A stretch of 64,000 nucleotides of DNA from Alistipes sp. Zagget8 (GCA_001941065.1 MSHJ01000009.1:192810-256809); one strand, 5' to 3'. Shown: positions 26,373 to 34,967, counted from the stretch's first letter. Notes: generated by a model from the letters alone, not told the origin. Numbers and translations: made by a program.

Positions 26373-26400
26373 GTGAATTATGAATTGTGAATTTTGAATT
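26373..26400. repeat. AT-rich inverted repeat, right arm, overlapping the cmk stop
   Basis: Reverse complement of the arm at 26273-26297. On the minus strand it provides the cmk TAA stop (26378-26380) and the last residues FKIHNS. Confidence 0.75.
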
Positions 26401-27076
26401 GTTCCATAAACCACGCCATCTGTTCGTCGACGGTCATGTGGCTGTTGTCTAACACGATGGCGTCGTCGGCCTGGCGCAGCGGTGAGATGGCCCGGCTCAT
26501 GTCGGCCTTGTCGCGCTCGCGGATGTTGCGCTCGATCTCCTCCATCGTTACCGTCATGCCTTTGGCCGTCAGCTCCTTGTAGCGGCGGCAGGCACGCACG
26601 GCGGGGTCCGCCGTCATGAACAGCTTCAGTTCGGCGTCGGGGAAGACCACCGTGCCGATGTCGCGGCCGTCCATCACCACGCCGCGGCGGCGTCCTATCT
26701 CCTGCTGCATGGCCACCAGCTTGCGGCGCACCTCGGGGATGGCGCTTACGCGGCTCACGCAGTTTGAGACCTCGATGGTCCGGATCTTGCCCTCGACCCG
26801 GTCGCCGTTGACATAGATGTCGCTGGCCCCGCGTTCGGGGTTGAAGCGGAAGGTGATGGAGATCCGGTCGAGCAGCTTCACGACGTCCTCTTCGTCGACG
26901 ATGCCCGAGCGGATGGCGTCGTGCTCCAGCGCATAGAGCGTCACGGCGCGGTACATGGCGCCCGTGTCGATGAAGATGTAACCCAGGCGTGCCGCGATGG
27001 CTTTGGCGAAGGTGCTCTTGCCGCACGACGAGAATCCGTCGACGGCGATGATGATCTTATGTTTAGTGTCCGACAT
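26378..27076 (-). CDS. cmk: Cytidylate kinase
   Basis: 232 aa. Phosphorylates CMP and dCMP. P-loop GFSSCGKST at 14-22, the CMP-binding MDGRDIGTVVFPDAELK, and the lid region YKELTAKGMTVTMEEI are typical. The ATG at 27076 (MSDTKHKIIIAVDGF) is preferred over the one at 27091. The start overlaps the LysE gene 3' end by 14 bases. The C-terminal IHNS tail comes from the AT repeat, as for ispH. Confidence 0.93.
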   Translation of the reverse strand: MSDTKHKIIIAVDGFSSCGKSTFAKAIAARLGYIFIDTGAMYRAVTLYALEHDAIRSGIVDEEDVVKLLDRISITFRFNPERGASDIYVNGDRVEGKIRTIEVSNCVSRVSAIPEVRRKLVAMQQEIGRRRGVVMDGRDIGTVVFPDAELKLFMTADPAVRACRRYKELTAKGMTVTMEEIERNIRERDKADMSRAISPLRQADDAIVLDNSHMTVDEQMAWFMEQFKIHNS

Positions 27077-27740
27077 TGGGGAAGATATCAAAGAAGGTCG
27101 ATAATATGGTGTAAACTCCTAATATGCCGATGATAAGGCCCGCGACGTGGTTGATCGTGAGCATGTGCCGCGGGCGGAATCGGCGGCGGAAGAGATTGAT
27201 GACGAAGGCCAGCAGGGTCCACCATCCCACGGCGCCGCCGAAGAATCCGGCGATGACGAACAGCGAACGCATGAAGCCTCCGAAGGTGTGGTCGGCCACG
27301 TCGCCGCCCGAGATTTTGAAGACGGCGAAGAAGGCCAGGATATAGGGGATCACCATGATGAAATTGGCGATCGTGAGTCCGAAGATGGAAACGAAGTCCT
27401 GCCACAGCGAGGTTTTGCCGGCTCTGTTGCGGCGAATCTGCGGCACGGGGTTCTGGGCGAAGATGAAGACCCCGACGATTACGACGAAGATGCCGCCGAT
27501 GACCCGCAGCAGCGTGTCGTACTGTTCGATCTGGGCCTGGAGCATCGAGTAGCAGAACAGCGCGGCCATGGCCATGAACGTGTCGGCGCAGGCGACGCCG
27601 ATGCCGGAAACGATTCCCGAGCGGCGGCTTTTCGACAGCGTGCGCTGGATGCAGAGCACCGCTACGGGACCTACCGTGATCGAAGCAGCCACACCTACGC
27701 AGATGCCGCGGAACAGGGTTTCGACGATTTCCAATGCCAT
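27063..27740 (-). CDS. LysE-family amino acid exporter
   Basis: 225 aa, about six membrane helices. The N-terminal signature GICVGVAASITVGPVAVLCIQ fits the LysE/RhtB family of amino-acid exporters. The substrate is unknown. It is the first gene of the ten-gene minus-strand operon reaching to yidD, and is preceded by a promoter and an unusual leader with interleaved inverted repeats. Confidence 0.85.
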   Translation of the reverse strand: MALEIVETLFRGICVGVAASITVGPVAVLCIQRTLSKSRRSGIVSGIGVACADTFMAMAALFCYSMLQAQIEQYDTLLRVIGGIFVVIVGVFIFAQNPVPQIRRNRAGKTSLWQDFVSIFGLTIANFIMVIPYILAFFAVFKISGGDVADHTFGGFMRSLFVIAGFFGGAVGWWTLLAFVINLFRRRFRPRHMLTINHVAGLIIGILGVYTILSTFFDIFPNVGH

Positions 27741-27785
27741 TTTTTCGGTTTGCGGCGCGTTCAGTACGCGCGTCGTTAATTAAAT

Positions 27786-27828
27786 TGCCCTTCGCGGAAG
27801 ACAGGGCGAAAAGGGCATTGTCTTCCGC
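27786..27828 (-). promoter_or_regulatory. Interleaved inverted repeats in the LysE leader
   Basis: On the minus strand, pair A is GCGGAAGACA with TGTCTTCCGC (27819-27828 and 27794-27803; 10 bp, 15-base loop). Pair B is TGCCCTT with AAGGGCA (27811-27817 and 27786-27792), with one B arm inside the A loop. A and B can hardly form together because only one base links A to the last arm of B. They are alternative structures, possibly an attenuator or switch. No T-run follows. Confidence 0.45.
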
Positions 27829-27856
27829 TCTGCGGCGGGTTTGCTCATTTGCGAAG

Positions 27857-27864
27857 CAAAGATA
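27857..27864 (-). promoter_or_regulatory. Promoter -7 element for the LysE-yidD operon
   Basis: Minus-strand TATCTTTG (TAnnTTTG), 116 bases upstream of the LysE ATG. Confidence 0.6.
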
Positions 27865-27994
27865 CTAAAAAGCTCCGACATCCGAGCCCGAATCTCCAAA
27901 AAAAGGGCGTGGCGGATTGTCCCGGGAGTCGGATATGTTGATAAAATATCGAAAACTTTGGCTTCATGCTTGTATATTGTCGGCTGAAAGTGAA

Positions 27995-28002
27995 TATTTT
28001 TG
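27995..28002 (+). promoter_or_regulatory. Promoter -7 element for the DUF3467 gene
   Basis: TATTTTTG (TAnnTTTG), 18 bases before the ATG at 28021, in an AT-rich segment divergent from the LysE promoter. Confidence 0.6.
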
Positions 28003-28020
28003 CACAAACATCCTCAGTAT

Positions 28021-28326
28021 ATGGCAGAGATGAAACAATTCGGCATCGATCTCGAACTGGACGACGCCGTGGCCCAGGGCCATTATTCCAACCTCGCGAT
28101 CATATCGCACTCCACCTCGGAATTCATCATCGACTTTGCGACGGTCCTTCCCGGCGTGCAGAAAGCGCGTGTCAAGAGCCGCATCATCCTCACTCCGGAG
28201 CATGCAAAACGCCTGCTGCGCTCGCTGCAGGACAACATTGTGCGCTACGAGAGCAACGTGGGCAAGATTGAGATACCGACTCCTCCGCCTGCCTCCGAAG
28301 CGGGGCCCAAGATGGGTGAGGCGTAA
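28021..28326 (+). CDS. DUF3467 protein
   Basis: 101 aa, soluble. The conserved core YSNLAIISHSTSEFIIDFA (about 20-38) and RIILTPEHAKRLLRSLQDNI match DUF3467, a short family common in Bacteroidetes with unknown role. The ATG at 28021 follows the promoter by 18 bases and gives the usual family length; the ATG at 28000 lies on the -7 element and is rejected. Single-gene unit closed by a terminator. Confidence 0.82.
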   Translation: MAEMKQFGIDLELDDAVAQGHYSNLAIISHSTSEFIIDFATVLPGVQKARVKSRIILTPEHAKRLLRSLQDNIVRYESNVGKIEIPTPPPASEAGPKMGEA

Positions 28327-28336
28327 CATAGACAGG

Positions 28337-28369
28337 AAAAGTCCGGAGCGGTCGCGCCCCGGACTTTTT
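28337..28369. terminator. Bidirectional terminator between DUF3467 and folC
   Basis: GTCCGG...CCGGAC stem with inner GCG/CGC pairing, flanked by AAAA and TTTTT. Confidence 0.8.
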
Positions 28370-28386
28370 CATTTCCGTTCGGTTGT

Positions 28387-29676
28387 CTACAGCGCCTCGC
28401 CGACGACGTAGGTGCTGCCGCCGATGAAGATCATGTCGCCCTCCGACGCCAGTTCCCGGGCGCGGGCCACGGCGGCCGTCACCTCCTCCACCGCTTCGCC
28501 GTGCAGTCCGTAGATCGCGGCTTTCGCCGTCAGTTCCGCGGCCGGAAGCGAACGCTCCGAATGCGCCTGGGTGAAGATGTAGTGGGCGTCGTGCGGCAGC
28601 AGGGGCAGGATGTGCGCCAGGTCCTTGTCGCGCACGAATCCGATCACACAATAGAGCTCCTTGTGGGGCGTCGCCCGGAGCTGTTCGGCCACGTAGGCGA
28701 TGCCGTGGGCGTTGTGCCCCGTGTCGCAGACCGTGAGGGGCGCCTCCGCGAGCGTCTGCCAGCGTCCCAGCAGCGCCGTGTTGGCCGCCGTGCAGCACAT
28801 GCCTTCGAGGTAGGCGCGGCGGGAGATTGTCAGCGGCGTCTCCTCGTGGAGGAAATCGATCGCCGCCGAAGCCGTCACGATATTACGGCACTGGTAGCTG
28901 CCCTGCAGGTCGAGCAGCACGTCGAAATCCCGGTTGTCGCGCGTGCGGCGCAGGTGGAAATACTGGCGGCTGCCCTCGGGGCGATGCCCTTCGCAGGTGA
29001 ATTCCCGCTCGGCGTAGATCACCCGCGACTTGTTGGCCGCGGCAGCCTGCTCGATCACCTCGTTGTAGCGGACATCCGCTTCGCCGACGATCACCGGAAT
29101 GCTCTTTTTGATGATCCCCGCCTTCTCCGCGGCGATCTTCTGGAGCGTGTCGCCCAGCAGAGCCGTGTGTTCCAGTCCGATGTTGGTGATGACGCTCAGG
29201 ATCGGCACGATGATGTTCGTGGCGTCGAGCCGTCCTCCGAGCCCCGTCTCGATTACCGCCACCTCGACGTCGCTCTGCGCGAAATAGTCGAAGGCCATCG
29301 CCGCGGTCATTTCGAAGAACGACAACTCCAGTTCGATCATTTTGTCGTGGTGTTTGTCCACGAAATTCACCACCTTCTGTTTGGGAATCATTTCGCCGTC
29401 GACGCGGATGCGTTCGCGGAAATCCTGCAGGTGGGGCGAGGTGAAGAGTCCCGTGCGGTATCCGGCCTGTTCGAGCACCGAGGCGATGATGTGGGCCACG
29501 GAGCCTTTGCCGTTGGTGCCGGCCACATGGATCGTGAAGAAATTGCGCTGGGGATTGCCCAGATGGCGGCAGAATGCGGTGATACGCTCCAATCCCGGTT
29601 TGTAGGCCATTGCGCCGTTGGTTTCGAATGCGGGCAGCGACTGAAAGAGGAATTCGAGGGTTTGGGTGTAGTTCAT
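28387..29676 (-). CDS. folC: Bifunctional folylpolyglutamate/dihydrofolate synthase
   Basis: 429 aa Mur-ligase-type enzyme that adds glutamates to folates. ATP-binding HVAGTNGKGSVAHI (50-63) and TGLFTSPHLQDFRERI follow in order, as does ETGLGGRLDATNI; TLCDTGHNAHG-like CDTGHNAHGI marks the C-terminal domain. It lies 12 bases downstream of lnt, so the two are co-transcribed. Confidence 0.92.
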   Translation of the reverse strand: MNYTQTLEFLFQSLPAFETNGAMAYKPGLERITAFCRHLGNPQRNFFTIHVAGTNGKGSVAHIIASVLEQAGYRTGLFTSPHLQDFRERIRVDGEMIPKQKVVNFVDKHHDKMIELELSFFEMTAAMAFDYFAQSDVEVAVIETGLGGRLDATNIIVPILSVITNIGLEHTALLGDTLQKIAAEKAGIIKKSIPVIVGEADVRYNEVIEQAAAANKSRVIYAEREFTCEGHRPEGSRQYFHLRRTRDNRDFDVLLDLQGSYQCRNIVTASAAIDFLHEETPLTISRRAYLEGMCCTAANTALLGRWQTLAEAPLTVCDTGHNAHGIAYVAEQLRATPHKELYCVIGFVRDKDLAHILPLLPHDAHYIFTQAHSERSLPAAELTAKAAIYGLHGEAVEEVTAAVARARELASEGDMIFIGGSTYVVGEAL

Positions 29677-29688
29677 GACAACGGGGGT

Positions 29689-31278
29689 TTATTTGACGAG
29701 GTGGTTCTTGCGTTTGACGCGGTAGGCGACGTAATATAGCACGCACAGCAGCAGTACGTATTCCGAAATGCGGGCCAGATAGTCGCCGTAGCGGGTGTAG
29801 AAAGTCAGTTCCGAATTGAGGGGCACCCGGGCGGAGATCACGCCGCGCTCCTCCCAGCCGAGGGTCTCGCCCACGTCGCCGCGGGCGGAGATGAATCCCG
29901 AACGGCCGGTGTTGGCCGAGCGGGCGATGGCGCGGCGGTGCTCGATGGCCCTCAGGCGCGAGATGGTGAACAGGTGCTTGTAGCCCGGCGTGTCGCGCCA
30001 CCAGCCGTCGTTCGAGACGATGGCCATGAACTGGGCGCCGCGGCGCACGAAATCGCCGTAGAAATCGCCGTAAAGACCCTCGTAACAGATCGCCGGACCG
30101 ACTTTGATGCCGTCGTGTTCGAAGGCCGTGCCGTGCTGCCCTTTGCCGATCTGGCCGACCGTGCCGCCGAGATCGATGACCAGGAATTTCAGGATGTCGA
30201 AGACCCACGTCGGGGTGTTCTCGACGCCGATCACCAGCCGGCCCTTGTGGTGCAGCTGCGTGCGGCCTGCGGAGTCGAGCCCCACGGAGGTGTTGAATAC
30301 GTCGTAATAGCCGTTTCCGAAACGCTCCGCACGGGCCGTTTCGGTCTGCGCTCCCGCCGGATAGTGGCGCGTGGTGTTGGCGCCGGCGATGAGCAGGGCT
30401 TCGGGATGGCGGCTGCGGAGCGTGTCGGCCAGCGTCTGCCAGAATTCGCCCGGCGTGTCGGCCGCCCCGAGCCAGAAATCGCTCAGCAGGGGTTCGCGGT
30501 AATAACCCGGCACGGAGGTCTCGGGCAGCAGGATGAACTGCGCTCCGGCGGGCACCTCGGTCAGCAGGTCGAGGATGTTCTCCTCCTGCCGCTGCGTGTC
30601 GCTGTGGAATTTGTCGTAGCAGTCCACATTGGGCTGGACGATGCTCACCTCGGCCGTTCCTTCGTCGGGCTGTTCCCAGCTTCCCCAGATGGCCAGCGAG
30701 ACGGCAGCCGGCACCGCGACGGCGCATGCCGCGGCAGTCCACCGCCGCACGGTGCGCACCCGGAGTGCCTCGAAGATCAGGATGTTGCAGAGCAGCACCC
30801 ACAGCGTACCGCCGAAGACGCCCGTATATTCGTACCATTGCACGGCCCACACCTCGTGCGAGAATCCGTTGCCCAGGATGAGCCACGGCCATGAGAAATC
30901 TCCGACGGTGTACCAGTATTCGGTGGTGATCCACGCCGTGACGAGGGTGGTGTAGGCAAGGGCTTTGGGGGCTTTTTTCGAAACCGTGTAGAAGAGCATG
31001 AAAGCGATCATGTTCATCGTCGTCGAGGCCAGCGTGGCAGCCGGGGGGCCTACGGGCGTGGCGTACCAGATCCACCAGATCGTCAGCGCGTTCCACAGCA
31101 CGAAGGTCAGCGCCGCCCAGCCGAACATGCGCCACCACGAACGGCGCGATCCGTCATACGACGCGCTCACCCACAGCAGGGGGACGAACCCCACGAGGAG
31201 CGTCAGCCCCGTCGTGCTGAGCCATCCCGGAGAGAGCAGGAGGGCCGAAAGGATTACCGCCGCGAGTCTACGAAACAT
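29689..31278 (-). CDS. lnt: Apolipoprotein N-acyltransferase
   Basis: 529 aa inner-membrane protein with several N-terminal helices and a periplasmic nitrilase-fold domain. It N-acylates lipoproteins after signal peptidase II. The catalytic triad fits E253 (ILLPETSVPGYY), K345 (LHHKGRLVIGVE) and C398 (GPAICYEGLYG). The ATG at 31278 is preferred over the one at 31311, because the -7 element at 31299-31306 lies between them. It forms an operon with folC. Confidence 0.9.
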   Translation of the reverse strand: MFRRLAAVILSALLLSPGWLSTTGLTLLVGFVPLLWVSASYDGSRRSWWRMFGWAALTFVLWNALTIWWIWYATPVGPPAATLASTTMNMIAFMLFYTVSKKAPKALAYTTLVTAWITTEYWYTVGDFSWPWLILGNGFSHEVWAVQWYEYTGVFGGTLWVLLCNILIFEALRVRTVRRWTAAACAVAVPAAVSLAIWGSWEQPDEGTAEVSIVQPNVDCYDKFHSDTQRQEENILDLLTEVPAGAQFILLPETSVPGYYREPLLSDFWLGAADTPGEFWQTLADTLRSRHPEALLIAGANTTRHYPAGAQTETARAERFGNGYYDVFNTSVGLDSAGRTQLHHKGRLVIGVENTPTWVFDILKFLVIDLGGTVGQIGKGQHGTAFEHDGIKVGPAICYEGLYGDFYGDFVRRGAQFMAIVSNDGWWRDTPGYKHLFTISRLRAIEHRRAIARSANTGRSGFISARGDVGETLGWEERGVISARVPLNSELTFYTRYGDYLARISEYVLLLCVLYYVAYRVKRKNHLVK

Positions 31279-31298
31279 GGAAGGAGATTTTATGACGG

Positions 31299-31306
31299 CA
31301 AAAGTA
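31299..31306 (-). promoter_or_regulatory. Promoter -7 element for lnt-folC
   Basis: Minus-strand TACTTTTG (TAnnTTTG), 20 bases before the chosen lnt ATG. Confidence 0.6.
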
Positions 31307-31337
31307 CGCAAATGAGTGCATTTTTCAAAATATTTCC

Positions 31338-31345
31338 TACTTTTG
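31338..31345 (+). promoter_or_regulatory. Promoter -7 element for the GH109-like gene
   Basis: TACTTTTG (TAnnTTTG), 28 bases before the ATG at 31374; back to back with the lnt promoter. Confidence 0.6.
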
Positions 31346-31373
31346 TCTTGAAACCAATCAAACTACGATACAA

Positions 31374-32771
31374 ATGAAGAAATTCCTTCTTTTATTGTGC
31401 GCCTTTGCGGGCGTGCTCCTGTTTTTCGGCTGCGGATCGGATGGTTATAAGACGATCGACGGCGTGATAGTCTTCGATACGCCGGCCCGTGAACCGGGAC
31501 AGAAATCGGTGCTGGGGCTCAAGACGCCTCCGATGGAGACCGTTCGCGTGGGCTTCATCGGACTGGGCATGCGCGGTCCGGGCGCCGTGGAGCGCTTCAC
31601 CCACCTCGACGGCGTTGCTATCAAAGCCCTCTGCGACCTCTATCCCGAGCGGGTGGACAGTGCACAGGCGATCCTCACGCGCCGCGGACTCCCCGAAGCC
31701 GCGGCTTACAGCGGCGAGGAGGGTTGGAAACAGCTTTGCGAACGCGACGATATCGACCTTGTCTACATTGTCACTCCGTGGCAGAAGCACGTTCCGATGG
31801 CCGTCTATGCCATGGAGCAGGGCAAGCACGTCGCCGTGGAGGTTCCCGCCGCCACATCGCTCGACGAGTGCTGGCAGCTGGTGAACACCGCTGAAAAGAC
31901 CCAGCGCCACTGCATGATGCTCGAAAACTGCGTCTACGACTTTTTCGAACTCACGACGCTCAACATGGCCAAGCAGGGGCTGTTCGGGGACATCCTCCAC
32001 GTCGAGGGCTCCTATATTCACGATCTGGACGCCTTCTGGGACTACTACGAGGGTAACTGGCGTCTCGATTTCAACCAGAAGCACCGCGGCGACGTTTACG
32101 CCACGCACGGCCTCGGCCCCGCCTGCCAGTTGCTGGACATCCACCGTGGCGACAAGATGAACTACCTCGTGGCCGTGGACACCAAATCGGTCAACGGCCT
32201 GAAGCTGGCCGAAGAGCGAATGGGCGTTTCGGAGTTCGCCAATGCGGACCACACCACCACGATGATCAAGACCGAGAAGGGCCGCACGATCCTGCTGGAG
32301 CACAACGTCTACACGCCGCGCCCTTACAGCCGCATGTACCAGCTGACCGGTACGAAAGGCTTTGCCAACAAATATCCGATTCAGGGCTATGCCTTCAATC
32401 CCGAACAGCTTTCGGATTCGGGCGTGCCCGACCACGAGAACCTGAGCAGCCACAATTTCGTGCCCAGGGAGATGCGGGAGGCGCTGATGCAGCGTTACAA
32501 GCACCCGATCGCCATGGAGATCGAGCAGAAGGCTAAGGAGGTCGGCGGACACGGCGGAATGGATTTCATCATGGATTACCGCCTGATCTACTGCCTGCAC
32601 CACGGACTGCCGCTCGACCAGGATGTCTACGATGCCGCCGAATGGTCGTGCATCGGTTCGCTGACGGCCATGTCGCTCGAGCACAACAGCGCCCCGGTGG
32701 CCGTGCCCGATTTCACGCGCGGGGACTGGAACAAGACCGATGGTTTCCACCACGCGATGCTGGTTCGATAG
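31374..32771 (+). CDS. Lipoprotein Gfo/Idh/MocA oxidoreductase, GH109-like
   Basis: 465 aa. A lipoprotein signal peptide (lipobox FFGC, C20) places it in the envelope. The NAD-binding motif GFIGLGMRGPG is at 60-70. HCMMLENCVYD, VEGSYIHDL and YATHGLGPACQLL match the GH109 alpha-N-acetylgalactosaminidase group, which uses NAD in the cleavage. GH109 rather than a plain dehydrogenase is likely but not proven. It is a single-gene unit with its own promoter and terminator. In a gut Bacteroidete this fits removal of N-acetylgalactosamine from mucin-type glycans (inference). Confidence 0.8.
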   Translation: MKKFLLLLCAFAGVLLFFGCGSDGYKTIDGVIVFDTPAREPGQKSVLGLKTPPMETVRVGFIGLGMRGPGAVERFTHLDGVAIKALCDLYPERVDSAQAILTRRGLPEAAAYSGEEGWKQLCERDDIDLVYIVTPWQKHVPMAVYAMEQGKHVAVEVPAATSLDECWQLVNTAEKTQRHCMMLENCVYDFFELTTLNMAKQGLFGDILHVEGSYIHDLDAFWDYYEGNWRLDFNQKHRGDVYATHGLGPACQLLDIHRGDKMNYLVAVDTKSVNGLKLAEERMGVSEFANADHTTTMIKTEKGRTILLEHNVYTPRPYSRMYQLTGTKGFANKYPIQGYAFNPEQLSDSGVPDHENLSSHNFVPREMREALMQRYKHPIAMEIEQKAKEVGGHGGMDFIMDYRLIYCLHHGLPLDQDVYDAAEWSCIGSLTAMSLEHNSAPVAVPDFTRGDWNKTDGFHHAMLVR

Positions 32772-32787
32772 GACGCATTCGCTGCAG

Positions 32788-32821
32788 AAAAAAGGCGGAA
32801 TCCCCAGGGATTCCGCCTTTT
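32788..32821. terminator. Bidirectional terminator between convergent genes
   Basis: 11-bp stem (GGCGGAATCCC, loop CA, GGGATTCCGCC at 32794-32817) with A-run before and TTTT after. Confidence 0.85.
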
Positions 32822-32826
32822 ATGAA

Positions 32827-33818
32827 TTATGGCCGCATTTTTGCACGTACCGGTTGAGCCTCAGCGCCGAACCCCCCCCGCGAAAGTACCTCCTCGAAAT
32901 AGGCGATGGTCCTTAAAAGACCGTCCTGCAACTGGACTTTCGGTTCCCAGCCGTCGAGCATGTTGCGGGCGAGCGAGATGTCGGGCTGCCGCTGCTGTGG
33001 GTCGTCCGAAGGCAGGGGCAGGTGGACGATCTTCGATTTCGAACCCGTCAGCGAGATCACCTCGCGGGCCAGTTCGGCGATGGTGAATTCGTTCGGGTTG
33101 CCGATGTTCACCGGGCCGGTGAAATCGTCGGGCGTGATGTTCATCATGCGCACCATGCCTTCGATCATGTCGTCGATGTACTGGAACGAACGGGTCTGTT
33201 CGCCGTCGCCGTAGATGGTGATATTGTCGCCGCGGAGCGCCTGTACGATGAAATTCGATACCACACGGCCATCGTTGATGTCCATTTTCGGGCCGTAGGT
33301 GTTGAAGATGCGGATGATCTTTACGGGGATGCCGTGTTCGCGGTAGTAGCTCATGAAGAGCGACTCGGCACAGCGTTTGCCCTCGTCGTAGCACGAGCGC
33401 ACGCCCAGCGGGTTGACATGGCCCCAGTAATCCTCGCGCTGGGGATGGATCAGCGGATCGCCGTAAACCTCCGATGTCGAGGCCTGGAGGATCTTCGCCC
33501 GGTTGTATTTGGCCATGCCGAGCATGTTGATCGAGCCGATCACCGACGTCTGGGTGGTTTTGATCGGATCGTGCTGGTAGTAGATCGGCGAGGCGGGGCA
33601 GGCGAGGTTGTAGATCTCCTCGACCTCGGCCATATAGGGGTAGATGATGTCGTGGCGGATCATCTCGAAGTTGGGGTGCGTCAGGAGATGCCGGATATTG
33701 CTTTTGTGCCCGGTGAAATAGTTGTCGAGACAGATGACATGTTACCTTCGGCCAGCAGTTTCTCACACAGATGCGAGCCGATAAACCCGGCGCCGCCCGA
33801 TATTAGTATTCGTTTCAA
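32827..33818 (-). pseudogene. UDP-glucuronate decarboxylase-type epimerase, frameshifted
   Basis: NAD-dependent SDR of the UDP-xylose synthase type. The N-terminus is encoded from TTG 33818 (KRILISGGAGFIGSH, Rossmann GxxGxxG); the rest runs in another frame from about 33740. Adding one G near 33741 restores a continuous 330-aa protein through [18 protein letters not shown]. The YxxxK catalytic pair ([11 protein letters not shown]) and [13 protein letters not shown] are intact. A C8 run (32872-32879) near the 3' end may also vary. The intact enzyme would make UDP-xylose from UDP-glucuronate for polysaccharide synthesis. This may be a true mutation or a sequence error. It shares a symmetric divergent promoter region with the next gene. 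Confidence 0.85.
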
Positions 33819-33843
33819 GTTGAAAATATTTGATTCTAAGCGA

Positions 33844-33881
33844 CAAAGGTAGGATTTTTATTTAAAAATGAACTACCTTTG
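33844..33881. promoter_or_regulatory. Symmetric divergent promoters
   Basis: CAAAGGTAG (33844-33852) and CTACCTTTG (33873-33881) are exact reverse complements, each containing a TACCTTTG -7 element facing outwards. The 20-base middle (ATTTTTATTTAAAAAT core) is also nearly palindromic. It should drive the epimerase gene leftwards and the EEP-family gene rightwards. Confidence 0.6.
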
Positions 33882-33920
33882 CGAAGGAAATAAACAAATT
33901 AGGTTGAAATAATATACTTT

Positions 33921-34967
33921 ATGGGCCAAAAAGCTGTATCTTATCTGTTCAAAGGGCTTGCCGTAGTTTTTACCGTCCTGTTGCTGGCCGCAGCCGTACT
34001 GAGTTGGCGTTCGTCGTTCATTTCGCCCGAAGCCGGGAATTTCTGGGCTTCGATCGCTCTGCTGATGCCCGTCATTCTGCTGCTGAACCTCGTGGCGCTC
34101 GTCTGGTGGCTTTTCCGCCGCCAATGGGGCGTGGCGCTGATGCCCGTCGCAGCGTTGGCGCTCAATCTGGGTTACATCTCGGCGATGGTCCAGCTGCCCG
34201 ATTTCGACGGCAAAGGGCCCCATGACATCCGTGTGGCGACGCTCAACACCTATGGGTTCCGCCGCCTGGGGCCCACCTCCGTCACGGCCTACGGCGTCGC
34301 GTCGCTGATGAAACGCGAGCAGGTCGACGTGGTGTGCCTGCAGGAGTTCATCGACGACAGCAAGTTCCCGCCCGACAGCATCGCCCGGCTTTTCGCCTCG
34401 CGGATGCCCTGGTTCGTCCATCAGGAAGGGCAGGCCATCCTGAGCCGCTTCCCGATTGTCGGCCACCGCTACGTCCGCTTCCCCGAATCGGGCAACGACT
34501 ACCTGCAGGCCGATGTGAAGGTCGGCGACGACACGGTGCGCATCTTTTCGGTGCATCTGCAGACATCGGGTATTTCGAGCCTTCGCCACCGTTTCCGCAA
34601 GGATTACAACCGCGACGCCCCGGTCGAACGGGTGATCGGCGAACTGGAGCGCAACAGCCGCATCCGGGCGCGGCAGGTCCGCGAAATCCGTGCGGTGATC
34701 GACTCCACGCACTACCCGGTCATCGTGGCCGGGGATTTCAACGACACCCCCTCGTCCTATACCTACCGCCGCCTCAAGGGCGATATGACCGACGGATTCC
34801 GGGCTGTCGGCAACGGATTCGGCGGCACGTTCCGCTATCTGGGCGGCGTGCTGCGAATCGATTATATCTTCTATGACAACCGGTTTGCGGGCGTAGGCTA
34901 CTACACGCCGCAGGATGATGTGAGCGACCACAAGGCCGTCATCGCCGAGCTGCGGCTCAGGCGGTAG
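33921..34967 (+). CDS. Membrane endonuclease/exonuclease/phosphatase family protein
   Basis: 348 aa. Three N-terminal membrane helices (within about 1-90) precede an EEP-fold domain. Conserved pieces are VATLNTYGF, VVCLQEFID, VAGDFNDTPSS and DVSDHKAVIAEL (metal and catalytic residues). The substrate could be a phosphodiester, such as a nucleic acid or phospholipid head group, and is not predictable. The 3' end overlaps the convergent hybrid-kinase gene by 11 bases. It is transcribed from its own promoter. Confidence 0.8.
   Translation: MGQKAVSYLFKGLAVVFTVLLLAAAVLSWRSSFISPEAGNFWASIALLMPVILLLNLVALVWWLFRRQWGVALMPVAALALNLGYISAMVQLPDFDGKGPHDIRVATLNTYGFRRLGPTSVTAYGVASLMKREQVDVVCLQEFIDDSKFPPDSIARLFASRMPWFVHQEGQAILSRFPIVGHRYVRFPESGNDYLQADVKVGDDTVRIFSVHLQTSGISSLRHRFRKDYNRDAPVERVIGELERNSRIRARQVREIRAVIDSTHYPVIVAGDFNDTPSSYTYRRLKGDMTDGFRAVGNGFGGTFRYLGGVLRIDYIFYDNRFAGVGYYTPQDDVSDHKAVIAELRLRR

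Noticed and set aside
26299..26375. The 78-bp spacer between the inverted AT arms as a gene or small RNA
   Set aside because: No promoter, open frame or terminator; better explained as the inside of a small repeat element.
27786..27828. A classical H-type pseudoknot riboswitch in the LysE leader
   Set aside because: Only one base would span the 10-bp stem, so both stems cannot coexist; no known riboswitch motif is seen. It is listed as alternative hairpins only.
28883..31138. A 751-codon minus-strand frame across lnt and folC
   Set aside because: It is out of frame with both genes and Arg/His/Pro-rich; lnt and folC show full motifs.
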